A stretch of DNA of 23,785 bases from UBA4717 sp002404395 (GCA_937902275.1 CALFNW010000088.1:1-23785); one strand, 5' to 3'; shown: positions 6,522 through 14,596, counted from the stretch's first letter. A program made the numbers and translations. The notes: generated from the sequence alone by a model not told the origin.

Positions 6522-7709
6522 TTATCGTCTCAACTCCTTGTAAAGATAGAGCGAGCCGCAGATCACGGTAAGTCTGCTTGGGTCCGCCGCAGCCAGCGCG
6601 TCAGCCAAACTGTCGGCAGACTTTCCGACAATATTACATTCGCGCATTGCAAGCGCGGCAAGCGCGTTTGCGTCCATGGCGCGCGGATTATCGGCAACCG
6701 TTGTAAACGTGAAGTCGCCGCCGAGCTTTGCAAGCATCGAAAGCGACGGCGCGACCGTTTTATCTTTCATGCAAGCGAAGATAATATCAATTACCCGCCC
6801 CGGGAAATATCTGCAAAGCGACCCTGTCAGCGCGCGGATCCCGTCGGGATTGTGAGCCCCGTCAAAAATCAGATTCTCACCTATATACTCAAATCTGCCG
6901 GGATTTTTCGCGCTTTCAAGTCCCTTTCCGATCGACTTTTTATCAATTCCGAAAGCAATGAGCGCGTCGACCGCCGTGCAGGCATTAGTGAGCTGACACA
7001 CCCCGCCGAGCGAAAGCCTTGCTTCGATTCCGCGGTATGACAGACGCTCGTATATAAACTCGAAATCTTTCGGAGCGGGCACCTCGCTTATCGTAAGCGG
7101 CAGCCCCCGCGCGGCGCACGCCGCACGGATCACATCGGTCACCTGAGGATACTGCGGCGACGAGATCACACGCTCCGTGCCGCGCTTGATTATTCCGCAT
7201 TTCGCCGCGGCAATTGATTCAAGCGTGTTTCCGAGATACTTCATGTGGTCAAAATCAATATGGCAGATAAGCGCAAGCTTCGGCGGGTCAATAATATTCG
7301 TCGCGTCAAACTCGCCGCCGAGTCCTACTTCAAGCACCACGATCTCGCACTTCATCTCGGCGAAATATAACATCGCGGCGGCAGTCCAAAGCTCAAACAG
7401 CGTGGCGTCAAGTCCCTGTGCCGCCCGAGTTGCCGATCCAAGCGCCGATTCAAGCGACGCGTCGTCAATGCTCTTGCCGTTAAGTGCGATGCGCTCGTTC
7501 ACGCATACAAGATTCGGCGAAGTGAACTTCCCTACCCGCAGACCGGCGGCAATAAGACCGGCTTCGATAAACGCACAGGTCGACCCCTTGCCGTTGGTGC
7601 CGGCAACATGGATAAATTTAAGCGTGCGGTCCGGCCGCCCGAGTCGTGTAAGGAGCGTGCCGATCCGCTCAAGCGACGGCTTTGTAACGCTCGAAAACGC
7701 TCCGTTCAT
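6522..7709 (-). CDS. folC: Folylpolyglutamate synthase / dihydrofolate synthase
   Basis: This Mur-ligase-family enzyme adds glutamate to folates (and glutamate to dihydropteroate in bifunctional members), which keeps folate in the cell. It has 395 residues, normal to slightly short for FolC. Visible motifs are the P-loop HVAGTNGKGSTCAFIEAG, FTSPNLVCVNERI, VVLEVGLGGEFDATN, HIDFDHMKYLGNT with SIAAAKCGIIKRG, and FDGAHNPDG. The start overlaps the stop of folT by 4 nt (ATGA), so the two are co-translated and both fall under the upstream THF riboswitch. Import of folate and its trapping as polyglutamate form one functional pair. Confidence 0.96.
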   Translation of the reverse strand: MNGAFSSVTKPSLERIGTLLTRLGRPDRTLKFIHVAGTNGKGSTCAFIEAGLIAAGLRVGKFTSPNLVCVNERIALNGKSIDDASLESALGSATRAAQGLDATLFELWTAAAMLYFAEMKCEIVVLEVGLGGEFDATNIIDPPKLALICHIDFDHMKYLGNTLESIAAAKCGIIKRGTERVISSPQYPQVTDVIRAACAARGLPLTISEVPAPKDFEFIYERLSYRGIEARLSLGGVCQLTNACTAVDALIAFGIDKKSIGKGLESAKNPGRFEYIGENLIFDGAHNPDGIRALTGSLCRYFPGRVIDIIFACMKDKTVAPSLSMLAKLGGDFTFTTVADNPRAMDANALAALAMRECNIVGKSADSLADALAAADPSRLTVICGSLYLYKELRR

Positions 7710-8263
7710 TTCTTCTCGCCCTCAAAATAATGCTTTCTCAGTTTGGGTATCAGGTATAGCGAGACCACCGAAAGCACCGCCGCTTTCAGCGGGAATACGA
7801 TCAGCGATTCGGCAAGCTTGCTCGTAAATATCACCGAATATCCGCGCGGCTTGTCAAGGAAAAAGTTGAAGTAGATCCACAGCCAAAGCGGCGTGAGCGG
7901 TATCGAAATGCAGGCGGTCTGCACTGCCTCGCAGATTATCGCGCGTTTGACGCTAAGCTCCTTTTTATAAAGGAAAAGCGCGTAAACGAGCGCGAACAGC
8001 ACTGCATTTATCGAAAACAGCGGATTGTACGCGCCGGTACCGCCGATGATCACGCCCAAAAAGTCGGCGACAAAAGCGCACGCCGCTCCGAATATCGGCC
8101 CGAGCATCGCCGAGCATACGGCAGTCGGCACGAACCCCAGACTGAACTGAAAATACTGCGCCTGTATTCCCGCAAACCTCGACAAAACGATCTGCAGCGC
8201 GGCAAGCATCGCACAGGTTACAAGTTTAAATATAAATTTTCTCAGCGTATCGCGTTTTTTCAT
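7706..8263 (-). CDS. folT: Folate ECF transporter substrate-binding (S) component
   Basis: This 185-residue, six-helix membrane protein is the substrate-binding S component of an energy-coupling-factor transporter. It works with shared EcfA/EcfA'/EcfT subunits encoded elsewhere. Family signs are the small size, hydrophobic segments throughout, the N-terminal LVTCAMLAALQIVLSRF (alanine-rich EcfT-contact helix) and GPIFGAACAFVADFLG. Folate specificity comes from the THF riboswitch upstream and the overlapping folC. The ATG has AAGGAGG 7 nt upstream, where riboswitch control of translation would act. Confidence 0.93.
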   Translation of the reverse strand: MKKRDTLRKFIFKLVTCAMLAALQIVLSRFAGIQAQYFQFSLGFVPTAVCSAMLGPIFGAACAFVADFLGVIIGGTGAYNPLFSINAVLFALVYALFLYKKELSVKRAIICEAVQTACISIPLTPLWLWIYFNFFLDKPRGYSVIFTSKLAESLIVFPLKAAVLSVVSLYLIPKLRKHYFEGEKK

Positions 8264-8322
8264 AAAAAAACCTCCTTATACAGACTCTCACCGAACCCAT
8301 ACAGGAAGCGTTTCTTGCACGG

Positions 8323-8421
8323 ACAGCGGGATGCGGAAAAACAACCGCGGCGGCGCTCCGCCTTCGTCGCCCCGGCAACTCCCCGTCCGAGACGCACTTA
8401 ACGCTGCTTTTCCTACTCTGT
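8323..8421 (-). ncRNA. Tetrahydrofolate (THF) riboswitch
   Basis: The leader RNA matches the folT-motif THF riboswitch: conserved AGAGTAGG, then GCGTTAAGTG, an internal G-rich and GACGAAGG part, GCCGCGG, and a closing TTTTCCGCATCCCGC. P1 pairs ACAG with CTGT and P2 pairs GGAAAA with TTTTCC. It lies 60 nt upstream of folT. In known examples folate binding lowers expression of the folate importer. No clear T-run terminator follows, so control is probably at translation. Confidence 0.92.
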
Positions 8422-8436
8422 TTTGAATTTTAGATA

Positions 8437-8465
8437 ATTATACCACTTTCATGCGCGCTTGGCAA
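8437..8465 (-). promoter_or_regulatory. Promoter of folT-folC
   Basis: Minus-strand TTGCCA (8460-8465) and TATAAT (8437-8442) with a 17-bp spacer and a TGG extended -10. It ends about 16 nt before the riboswitch. Confidence 0.85.
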
Positions 8466-8651
8466 TAGCAATTCAAAAATAAATGTAATTGAATTTTTTA
8501 CATAACATAAAAACGACGTCGGAAGCGAACATTATATTTACGGCGCCGGATTCGGGCAGCACAGCGCCGCGAAAACAACAGCCCGACCAAATCAACGTAA
8601 CGAAAGGATGCAAACGCCGCTTTAAACGTCGGCATTTGCACTGCGGCATAT

Positions 8652-9665
8652 ATGAATACAGCCAAAAAGCACCGCATCACCGCCGTCATTTCAGCGGCGG
8701 CAATATTCTTCGCCGTGATCCCGACCTCTGCCGCAGCACTCTCACCCGGAGGAATGCCGTTCGGCATAAAAATGTATACCGACGGAATCATAGTGTCGGC
8801 ACTCGACCGATTTGAAGGAGAAAACGGAAGCATAAGCCCGGCGACCGACTCGGGCTTACAGTTAAAAGATATAATCACCTATACGGACGGCGAAAAAATT
8901 ACAAGCGCGGAAGCACTTGCCGAAAAGATCGCTGCGTCGGACGGAAGAACCTTAAAGCTTACCGTAATGCGCGGCGAGCAGGAGCTTCAGATCGACCTGA
9001 AGCCCGAAAAATGCAAGACAGACGGAAGCTATAAAGCCGGACTGTGGGTGCGCGACAGCACCTCGGGAGTCGGCACGGTCACATTCATCGACCCGGAAAG
9101 CGGCAGCTTCGGCGGACTCGGCCATGGTATCTGCGACAGCGATACGGGTAAGATTCTGCCCATGTTACGCGGTACGGTGTCGGAAGTGAGCATCTGCGGG
9201 ATCGCCAAAGGCGCGCCCGGCGCACCCGGTGAGCTTCGCGGCTACTTCAAAGGCGGCAGGATCGGAAGCCTTGTCAAAAACTCCGAGGTCGGAGTTTTCG
9301 GAGTTCTGTCAAATCTCCCGGAGTTAAATACCACGGTAGAGCTTGCAACCCCGGCTGAAGTAAAGGAAGGCCCGGCAACGATCCTCTGCACGCTTGACGA
9401 GAGCGGAATCGGCGAGTACAACGTAACGATCGGAGCGATAGACCGTGCAAACAGCCACGCGGGTAAAAGCTTTACGGTCACCGTAACCGACGAGCGGCTT
9501 ATCGAAAAAACAGGCGGTATCGTTCAGGGTATGAGCGGAAGCCCCATATTGCAGAACGGAAAGCTGATCGGCGCGGTGACTCATGTAATGATAAACGACC
9601 CCTGCCGCGGATACGGAATATTCATTGAAAACATGAGAAACAGTATGCCGGAGTTAATAAGTTAA
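8652..9665 (+). CDS. spoIVB: SpoIVB-type S55 peptidase (sporulation)
   Basis: In spore formers SpoIVB is secreted by the forespore and cuts SpoIVFA, starting the signal that activates sigma-K in the mother cell. This protein has 337 residues, shorter than the about 425 of Bacillus subtilis. It shows an N-terminal signal segment (ITAVISAAAIFFAVIPTSAAA), an ALSPGGMPFGIKMYTDG motif, a PDZ domain (GLQLKDIITYTDGE onward), the FGGLGHGICD motif with the catalytic His, and VQGMSGSPI with the catalytic Ser followed by GAVTHVMINDP. The ribosome binding site is weak, as often seen for sporulation genes. No sporulation-sigma promoter could be assigned between 8466 and 8651. Confidence 0.93.
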   Translation: MNTAKKHRITAVISAAAIFFAVIPTSAAALSPGGMPFGIKMYTDGIIVSALDRFEGENGSISPATDSGLQLKDIITYTDGEKITSAEALAEKIAASDGRTLKLTVMRGEQELQIDLKPEKCKTDGSYKAGLWVRDSTSGVGTVTFIDPESGSFGGLGHGICDSDTGKILPMLRGTVSEVSICGIAKGAPGAPGELRGYFKGGRIGSLVKNSEVGVFGVLSNLPELNTTVELATPAEVKEGPATILCTLDESGIGEYNVTIGAIDRANSHAGKSFTVTVTDERLIEKTGGIVQGMSGSPILQNGKLIGAVTHVMINDPCRGYGIFIENMRNSMPELIS

Positions 9666-9825
9666 GGCGTTTTGCGGCTCGCTCAGCATATCGTTTTTCA
9701 TGCGCCTTTCCCTATATTCGCACAGATTTTTACCGAAATACAGAATTAAATGAAAGTGACAGCACAGCCGCCGTAACAAGCACCGGTGAGCACGCACGGG
9801 TGTCAGAACTCCGCATTTATAAGCA

Positions 9826-9860
9826 TCGGCGCAAAAAGCAGAATCTGCTTTTTGCGCCGA
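9826..9860 (+). terminator. Strong terminator between spoIVB and the Nudix gene
   Basis: A perfect inverted repeat with 17-nt arms (TCGGCGCAAAAAGCAGA and its complement) around a single A, followed by TATTTTT. It lies 160 nt after the spoIVB stop. The 9666-9825 stretch between holds nothing else recognisable. Confidence 0.8.
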
Positions 9861-9884
9861 TATTTTTCAAAATCCCGACAAATG

Positions 9885-9913
9885 TTGACAAGCGCCGACA
9901 AATGTTATATAAT
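9885..9913 (+). promoter_or_regulatory. Promoter of the Nudix-trmL operon
   Basis: TTGACA (9885-9890) and TATAAT (9908-9913) with a 17-bp spacer. An imperfect direct repeat CCGACAAATGTT overlaps the -35 and the spacer. Confidence 0.88.
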
Positions 9914-9947
9914 AGACTTCGGATACACTATTTTACCGGAGGCAACC

Positions 9948-10382
9948 GTGATTACACAAACAAAAAAAGAAAAATCCTGCGGAGCGGTCGTGATCCGAAA
10001 GGTCAAGGGCGGTTTTCTGACCCTGCTTATTCAGCATCGCGGCGGACATTGGGGCTTCCCGAAAGGCCATGTCGAAGCGCACGAGACCGAGGAGGAGACC
10101 GCGATCCGCGAAATACGCGAGGAGACCGGCATAACCGTAGCGCTTGATACCAACTTCCGCAAAAGCGTGGTCTACTCTCCGCGCGAGTACATACAGAAAG
10201 AGGTAGTATATTTTACCGCCATCACAGATACTCGCGAAACGACGCCGCAGCCCGAAGAAATTCGCCGCGCCGAGTGGTTCACGTTCGATGAAGCCGCGGG
10301 TCAGCTTACCCACGAAAACGACAAACAGATCTTACGCAGCGCACAGAAATATTGGAAGGAGAAAACCGCGGTCGGGGAGTGA
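9948..10382 (+). CDS. Nudix hydrolase, Ap4A-hydrolase-like
   Basis: This 144-residue Nudix enzyme hydrolyses a nucleoside diphosphate linked to another group. The Nudix box is present in full as G-x5-E-x7-REIREETGI, preceded by HWGFPKGHVE. Together with SCGAVVIRK at the N-terminus this resembles diadenosine tetraphosphate hydrolases, so Ap4A is the best guess as substrate. A GTG start is used because GGAGG stands 5 nt upstream and the promoter lies at 9885-9913; the longer frame would begin before the promoter. trmL follows directly. Confidence 0.88.
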   Translation: MITQTKKEKSCGAVVIRKVKGGFLTLLIQHRGGHWGFPKGHVEAHETEEETAIREIREETGITVALDTNFRKSVVYSPREYIQKEVVYFTAITDTRETTPQPEEIRRAEWFTFDEAAGQLTHENDKQILRSAQKYWKEKTAVGE

Positions 10383-10411
10383 AAACTTCCCGACTGCCTT
10401 CATGTCGGAGC

Positions 10412-10921
10412 ATGAGCGAAAACAACATAAACATAGTCCTTGTGGAGCCGGAAATACCGCAGAATACCGGCAATATTGCGAGAACCTGCGCGGCGGTCGG
10501 CGCCTCTTTGCACCTTGTGGAGCCTATGGGCTTTAAGATCGACGACCGAAAGCTGAAGCGCGCCGGGCTCGACTATTGGGATAAGCTTGACATTACTTAT
10601 TATGAAAGCTTAAACGATTTTCTTGAAAAAAATGCGCATGAGCATATGTATTTCTTCTCCACCAAAGCGCGCCGCGCCTATACGGAAGTAAGCTACCCGG
10701 AGAGGGTATTCCTCGTGTTCGGAAAGGAAACCAGGGGACTTCCCGAAACACTGCTCGAAGCCAATCCCGATTCCTGCGTGCGTATACCGATGCGCGACCG
10801 TCTTCGCAGTCTCAATCTTTCAAATTCGGCAGCGATCGCAGTATATGAGGTGCTGCGTCAGCAAAACTTCGACGGACTCAGGCTTGAGGGCGAGCCGACC
10901 ACCTTTGAATGGGAGAACTGA
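10412..10921 (+). CDS. trmL: tRNA (cytidine/uridine-34 2'-O)-methyltransferase
   Basis: This SPOUT-class methyltransferase modifies the wobble base of certain leucine tRNAs using S-adenosylmethionine. It has 169 residues, close to the usual 155-170. The family motifs are NIVLVEPEIPQNTGNIARTC, LVFGKETRGLP and IPMRDRLRSLNLSNSAAIAV, the last two forming the knotted cofactor site. The start is chosen by family fit. The GGAG before ATG 10412 is only 1 nt away, and a GTG at 10379 that overlaps the Nudix stop is an alternative. Confidence 0.93.
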   Translation: MSENNINIVLVEPEIPQNTGNIARTCAAVGASLHLVEPMGFKIDDRKLKRAGLDYWDKLDITYYESLNDFLEKNAHEHMYFFSTKARRAYTEVSYPERVFLVFGKETRGLPETLLEANPDSCVRIPMRDRLRSLNLSNSAAIAVYEVLRQQNFDGLRLEGEPTTFEWEN

Positions 10922-10995
10922 AAACGGCGGTCATAATTGCAAGCTGTCTGTATCGACGTGTTCGGCGTCGGAGATCATGCGTATCTGCGCCGCAC

Positions 10996-11721
10996 TTAAA
11001 AACTCCAAGGCAGATATGCCGCCAGGACCGCAAGCAGTATCGACGGCAGCATATTCGCCACGCTGAGTTTTTTGCCCCAGATCAGATTTACGCCTATGCA
11101 GAATATCAAAACCGAGCCGACGAGCGATATGTACAAAACGGCGGTCTCGGTCATGATCGGCGAGATCAGATGCGCAAGCAGAGTCATAACTCCTTCAAAA
11201 ACGAATACCGGGATCGCGGAAAACGCGCATCCTTTTCCCATTGATGCCGACATCACCGCAATAATGATAAAGTCCAAGACCGATTTTACCGCCAGCGTTG
11301 AAAAATCGCCCGACAGCCCATCGCTGATCGCGCCCACGATCGCCATCGCACCGATCGACACCGTCAAAGAAGCGCTCACAAATGCATTCACAAATCCGAC
11401 GTCTGAAGCGTTGCCCGTCCGTTTTTTTAGCCACTCTCCGAAGCGCTCGAACCCTTTTTCGATACGCAGCAGTTCACCGATCGCACATCCTATTGCCACG
11501 CACAACACCACGAGCATCGATCTTGTGCTTGAAAGCTTCATATTTTCGATCTTCAGCATTCCCTGCATAGCTCCCGCAATGCCCAGAAATATAACGCTTA
11601 CTCCGCACGCCTTGTTCAGGGCTTCCTGCTGCTCCGCCTTAAATAATTTTCCCGTAAGGTGCCCCATCAGACCGCCGACGAGTATGCTGACGCTGTTTAT
11701 TATCGTTCCGAGTCCTATCAT
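10996..11721 (-). CDS. DUF554 family membrane protein
   Basis: A 241-residue integral membrane protein of the DUF554 (YdfK-like) family, function unknown; a transporter-like role is often guessed. Visible are MIGLGTIINSVSILVGGLMG at the start, the Gly-rich GVSVIFLGIAGAMQGML, a conserved charged loop with ERFGEWLKKR, and GAMAIVGAISDGLSGDFSTL. About seven hydrophobic segments are seen. It is convergent with trmL (75 nt apart, no clear terminator between) and has its own promoter. Confidence 0.88.
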   Translation of the reverse strand: MIGLGTIINSVSILVGGLMGHLTGKLFKAEQQEALNKACGVSVIFLGIAGAMQGMLKIENMKLSSTRSMLVVLCVAIGCAIGELLRIEKGFERFGEWLKKRTGNASDVGFVNAFVSASLTVSIGAMAIVGAISDGLSGDFSTLAVKSVLDFIIIAVMSASMGKGCAFSAIPVFVFEGVMTLLAHLISPIMTETAVLYISLVGSVLIFCIGVNLIWGKKLSVANMLPSILLAVLAAYLPWSF

Positions 11722-11753
11722 CGTTCCATCATCGCTTTCCTTATATTTTGTTC

Positions 11754-11782
11754 ACTATAACATAAAAAAGGCAGAAAAACAA
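11754..11782 (-). promoter_or_regulatory. Probable promoter of the DUF554 gene
   Basis: Minus-strand TTGTTT (11777-11782) and TATAGT (11754-11759) with a 17-bp spacer, 33 nt before the ATG. It overlaps the hairpin at 11764-11799. Confidence 0.5.
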
Positions 11783-11799
11783 TCTCTTCCGCCTTTTTT
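11764..11799. terminator. Terminator-like hairpin with no gene ending near it
   Basis: AAAAAAGGC (11764-11772) pairs with GCCTTTTTT (11791-11799), with a loop of 18 nt. It is terminator-shaped on both strands, but no gene ends here. From here to 12137 the 337 bases hold only the ABC-transporter promoter, the 8-bp repeats and the leader hairpin. Confidence 0.4.
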
Positions 11800-11935
11800 C
11801 CTGCCTTGAACCGCTTATTTTTTACCTGACGGCAAAATTTGTCTTTTCAAAACCGCGCCGCGCCATCGCAACGTCAAAAAAACGCGCCTGTTAAGCTGCT
11901 TTATTTGTTCAATGTGACAAAATGCAAAAAAAGGC

Positions 11936-11964
11936 TTGACAAAGCGCGATTTATGTGGTATCAT
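11936..11964 (+). promoter_or_regulatory. Promoter of the amino-acid ABC transporter operon
   Basis: TTGACA (11936-11941) and TATCAT (11959-11964) with a 17-bp spacer and a TGG extended -10. The expected start near 11971 leaves a leader of about 165 nt. Confidence 0.8.
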
Positions 11965-11984
11965 TGCTTCAACACTTCAGAGAG

Positions 11985-12040
11985 ATAAAGCAATAAAGCA
12001 ATAAAGCAATAAAGCAATAAAGCAATAAAGCAATAAAGCA
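11985..12040 (+). repeat. Seven tandem copies of ATAAAGCA in the leader
   Basis: Seven perfect, contiguous 8-bp units begin about 14 nt after the expected transcription start and lie 97 nt before the ATG of the binding-protein gene. No other copies are seen in the window. Confidence 0.97.
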
Positions 12041-12092
12041 TCCGCTCAGCGCGGCGCCGCAGTCTCACATAAATGAAGTAAGAAGTTTCACG

Positions 12093-12125
12093 GTTTATTT
12101 TTTGAGCCGCCTGCGGCGGCACGGA
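12093..12125 (+). promoter_or_regulatory. Leader hairpin plus ribosome binding site, shared module
   Basis: The T-rich run GTTTATTTTTTGAG is followed by GCCGCC-TGC-GGCGGC and then CAYGGAG. The same module, on the other strand, occurs twice near 16,789-17,023. Here its GGAGG is the ribosome binding site of the binding-protein gene. Confidence 0.75.
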
Positions 12126-12136
12126 GGTTATTTATT

Positions 12137-12922
12137 ATGAATACGAAAAAGCTCATCGCCTTAGCACTCGCAACCTTAATGCTTACACTCTGCTTTGCCG
12201 GATGCGGCAAAAAAGAAGCAAGCGATCTTGATTACGTAAAAGACAAGGGCACGCTCACCGTCGGAATCACCGATTTCGCACCGATGGATTATCAGTCGGC
12301 TGACGGCACATGGATCGGCTTCGACGCCGATATGGCTAAAGCCTTTGCCGAGAACCTCGGAGTCAAGGTCGAATTCGTCATCATCGATTGGGACAACAAG
12401 ATCATGGAGCTTAACAACAAGAGCATCGACTGCGTATGGAACGGCATGACGCTTACCGATGAAGTCACAAGCGCAATGGAATGTTCAAAGCCTTACTGCA
12501 ACAACGCGCAGGTCGTGATCGTTCCCGCCGATAAAGCCGACGAATACGCTACGGTCGATGCCTGCAAATCGCTCAAGTTCGCAGTCGAAGCCGGCTCGGC
12601 AGGAAAAGAGATGGCTGAAGCAAACGGCTTTACCTTTACCGAAGTCATCGACCAGGCGACTGCACTGCTTGAAGTCGCAAGCGGCACAAGCGACGCGGCA
12701 ATAATCGACTCGCTCATGGCAGGCGCTATGGTAGGAGACGGTACCGGATATTCAGAGCTTACATACACCGTCGGACTCAATTCCGAAAAATACGGCGTAG
12801 GCTTCCGCAAAGGCTCCGAGCTTGCCGAAAAGTTCAACGCTTTCTTCGATGAAAGCGTCAAGAACGGCGAAGCCGAAAAGATCGCCGAGACCTACGGCGT
12901 GCAGGCAGCGCTTATCAAGTAA
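12137..12922 (+). CDS. Amino-acid ABC transporter substrate-binding lipoprotein
   Basis: This extracellular solute-binding protein (family 3) captures an amino acid and delivers it to the permease. It has 261 residues. A lipoprotein signal ends in CFAGC, with Cys23 the expected lipid anchor. The mature part shows the family pattern: KGTLTVGITDFAPMDYQ, GFDADMAKAFAENLGVKVEF, DWDNKIMELNNKSIDCVWNG and a C-terminal FRKGSELAEKFNAFFDE. Binding residues are not enough to name the amino acid; polar or charged ones are typical. It is the first gene of a three-gene operon, separated from the permease by a hairpin. Confidence 0.95.
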   Translation: MNTKKLIALALATLMLTLCFAGCGKKEASDLDYVKDKGTLTVGITDFAPMDYQSADGTWIGFDADMAKAFAENLGVKVEFVIIDWDNKIMELNNKSIDCVWNGMTLTDEVTSAMECSKPYCNNAQVVIVPADKADEYATVDACKSLKFAVEAGSAGKEMAEANGFTFTEVIDQATALLEVASGTSDAAIIDSLMAGAMVGDGTGYSELTYTVGLNSEKYGVGFRKGSELAEKFNAFFDESVKNGEAEKIAETYGVQAALIK

Positions 12923-12949
12923 GTGATCGCATCGAAAATATATCTGCTG

Positions 12950-12974
12950 CAGAGAGCGCCGCATGCGCTCTCTG
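12950..12974 (+). other. Intercistronic hairpin after the binding-protein gene
   Basis: CAGAGAGCGC (12950-12959) pairs perfectly with GCGCTCTCTG (12965-12974) around 5 nt. No T-run follows, so it more likely stabilises the upstream message, giving excess binding protein, than ends transcription. Confidence 0.65.
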
Positions 12975-13033
12975 TACGCGCGTTTAAGAAAAAATTCAAC
13001 GCTGCAACATTGCAAAAAACAAAGGATTGAAAC

Positions 13034-13720
13034 ATGAGCTTTTCCGAACAATTTCCAATCGTATTCTCCGCCCTGAACAACGGTTTTCTGCAAACGCTCA
13101 AGCTGTTTGCGGTAACGCTGCTCGGCGCAATTCCGCTCGGACTGATAATCTCGTTCGGCTCGATGTCGCGCTTCAAGCCGCTTGCTTACCTGACCCGCAC
13201 GATCGTCTGGGTGTTCCGCGGCTCGCCGCTGATGCTTCAGCTTCTGATAATCTATTTCGGCCCGGGTCTGCTTTGGAAAAATCCGATCTGGGGCGGCGGC
13301 GAGGAAGGACGCTTTCTCGCGTCCGCAGTAGCCTTTATCCTCAACTACGCCTGCTATTTTTCAGAGATCTATCGCGGCGGGATCCAGGGCGTACCGCGCG
13401 GACAGCAGGAAGCCGGACAGGTGCTCGGACTCTCGGGCAAACAGATCTTTTTTAAGGTCACATTGCTTCAGATGATCAAGCGTATAGTTCCCCCGATGTC
13501 AAACGAGATCATCACGCTTGTCAAGGACACCTCGCTTGCGCGGATAATCTCGCTTCAGGAGATCATTTGGGCGGGTTACGCCTTTACCAAAGGCTCTCAC
13601 GGCATTTCGGGACAGATCTGGCCGCTGTTTTTCACCGGCGTATATTACCTGATCTTCAGCGGAGTCCTGACATTGCTGTTCGGTTACATTGAGAAAAAAC
13701 TGAGCTATTTCAAAATATAA
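13034..13720 (+). CDS. Amino-acid ABC transporter permease
   Basis: This inner-membrane permease of the HisM/GlnP type has 228 residues and about five membrane segments. The ATPase-contact EAA loop is EAGQVLGLSGKQIFFKVTLLQ. Other family stretches are VFRGSPLMLQLLIIYFGPG and MSNEIITLVKDTSLARIISL. The ATG follows AAAGGA. The ATPase gene starts 12 nt after its stop. No second permease is present, so it probably works as a homodimer. Confidence 0.94.
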   Translation: MSFSEQFPIVFSALNNGFLQTLKLFAVTLLGAIPLGLIISFGSMSRFKPLAYLTRTIVWVFRGSPLMLQLLIIYFGPGLLWKNPIWGGGEEGRFLASAVAFILNYACYFSEIYRGGIQGVPRGQQEAGQVLGLSGKQIFFKVTLLQMIKRIVPPMSNEIITLVKDTSLARIISLQEIIWAGYAFTKGSHGISGQIWPLFFTGVYYLIFSGVLTLLFGYIEKKLSYFKI

Positions 13721-13732
13721 GGAGGGGACGAT

Positions 13733-14494
13733 ATGGCATTACTTGAAGTTCGCGGTCTCAAAAAAAGCTTTGATAAGACCGAAGTGCTCAAAAGCATAGA
13801 TCTGTCGCTTGAAGAGGGGCAGGTACTCGTCATAATCGGCTCGTCCGGAGGCGGCAAGACCACCCTGCTTCGCTGTCTGAACTTTCTGGAACTCGCCGAC
13901 GAAGGTACGATCTCTGTCGGCGGAAAAGTGATCTACGACGGCAGATCGGCAAGCCGTATGAACGAAGCGCAGATGCGCGCCTGCCGCCTGCACTTCGGGT
14001 TGGTGTTCCAATCCTTCAACCTCTTTCCGCAGTACAGCGTGCTCGGGAATGTCACGCTTGCTCCCACGTTGCTGAAGCTCGACTCTCCGCAGAATATCGA
14101 AGCTCACGCACGCGGGCTGATCAAGCGCGTCGGACTCAGCGACCGCGCCGACGCTTACCCGTGCGAGCTTTCCGGCGGTCAGCAGCAGCGCGTGGCGATC
14201 GCGCGCGCGCTTGCGCTCTCTCCGAGTATCCTTTGCTTCGACGAACCGACGAGCGCCCTCGACCCCGAGCTTACCGGCGAGGTGCTTAAGGTCATACGTT
14301 CGCTGAAAGACGAACGCCGCACCATGATAGTCGTAACGCACGAAATGGAATTCGCCAAAAATGTCGGAGACCGTATAATCTTCATGGCAAACGGCGTTAT
14401 CGAAGAAGAAGGCACCCCCGATGAGGTGTTCGGCGCGCCCAAAAGCCCGATCCTCCAAAGCTTTCTTTCACGCAGCGACTATAATAACAACTGA
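13733..14494 (+). CDS. Amino-acid ABC transporter ATP-binding protein
   Basis: This ATPase of the polar amino-acid transporter family (GlnQ/HisP type) has 253 residues. It shows Walker A GSSGGGKTT (usually GSSGSGKST), Q-loop VFQSFNLFP, signature LSGGQQQR, Walker B ILCFDEPTSALDP and the switch His in VTHEMEF. GGAGGGG precedes the ATG. It powers the permease encoded directly upstream and ends the operon at a strong terminator. Confidence 0.96.
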   Translation: MALLEVRGLKKSFDKTEVLKSIDLSLEEGQVLVIIGSSGGGKTTLLRCLNFLELADEGTISVGGKVIYDGRSASRMNEAQMRACRLHFGLVFQSFNLFPQYSVLGNVTLAPTLLKLDSPQNIEAHARGLIKRVGLSDRADAYPCELSGGQQQRVAIARALALSPSILCFDEPTSALDPELTGEVLKVIRSLKDERRTMIVVTHEMEFAKNVGDRIIFMANGVIEEEGTPDEVFGAPKSPILQSFLSRSDYNNN

Positions 14495-14509
14495 AGCAGC
14501 CGCAAATCC

Positions 14510-14570
14510 AAAAATCCCGCAGCGCCGAATCGAAGCCGTAGATGCTCGATTGACACTGCGGGATTTTTTT
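14510..14570 (+). terminator. Terminator of the ABC transporter operon
   Basis: A 13-bp stem AAAAATCCCGCAG (14510-14522) with CTGCGGGATTTTT (14556-14568) encloses an inner AATCGA/TCGATT stem and ends in a T-run. The A-run on the other side lets it also serve the convergent ogt gene. Confidence 0.9.
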
Positions 14571-14596
14571 ATAACCAAACTTATCAATGCGCCTGC

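Noticed and set aside
11985..12040. CRISPR or origin iterons
   Set aside because: The units are 8 bp, contiguous and in a leader right after a promoter; no replication gene is near.
13739..14458. Minus-strand 239-codon frame opposite the ABC ATPase gene
   Set aside because: Shadow of the ATPase coding strand; no start signal or family pattern.
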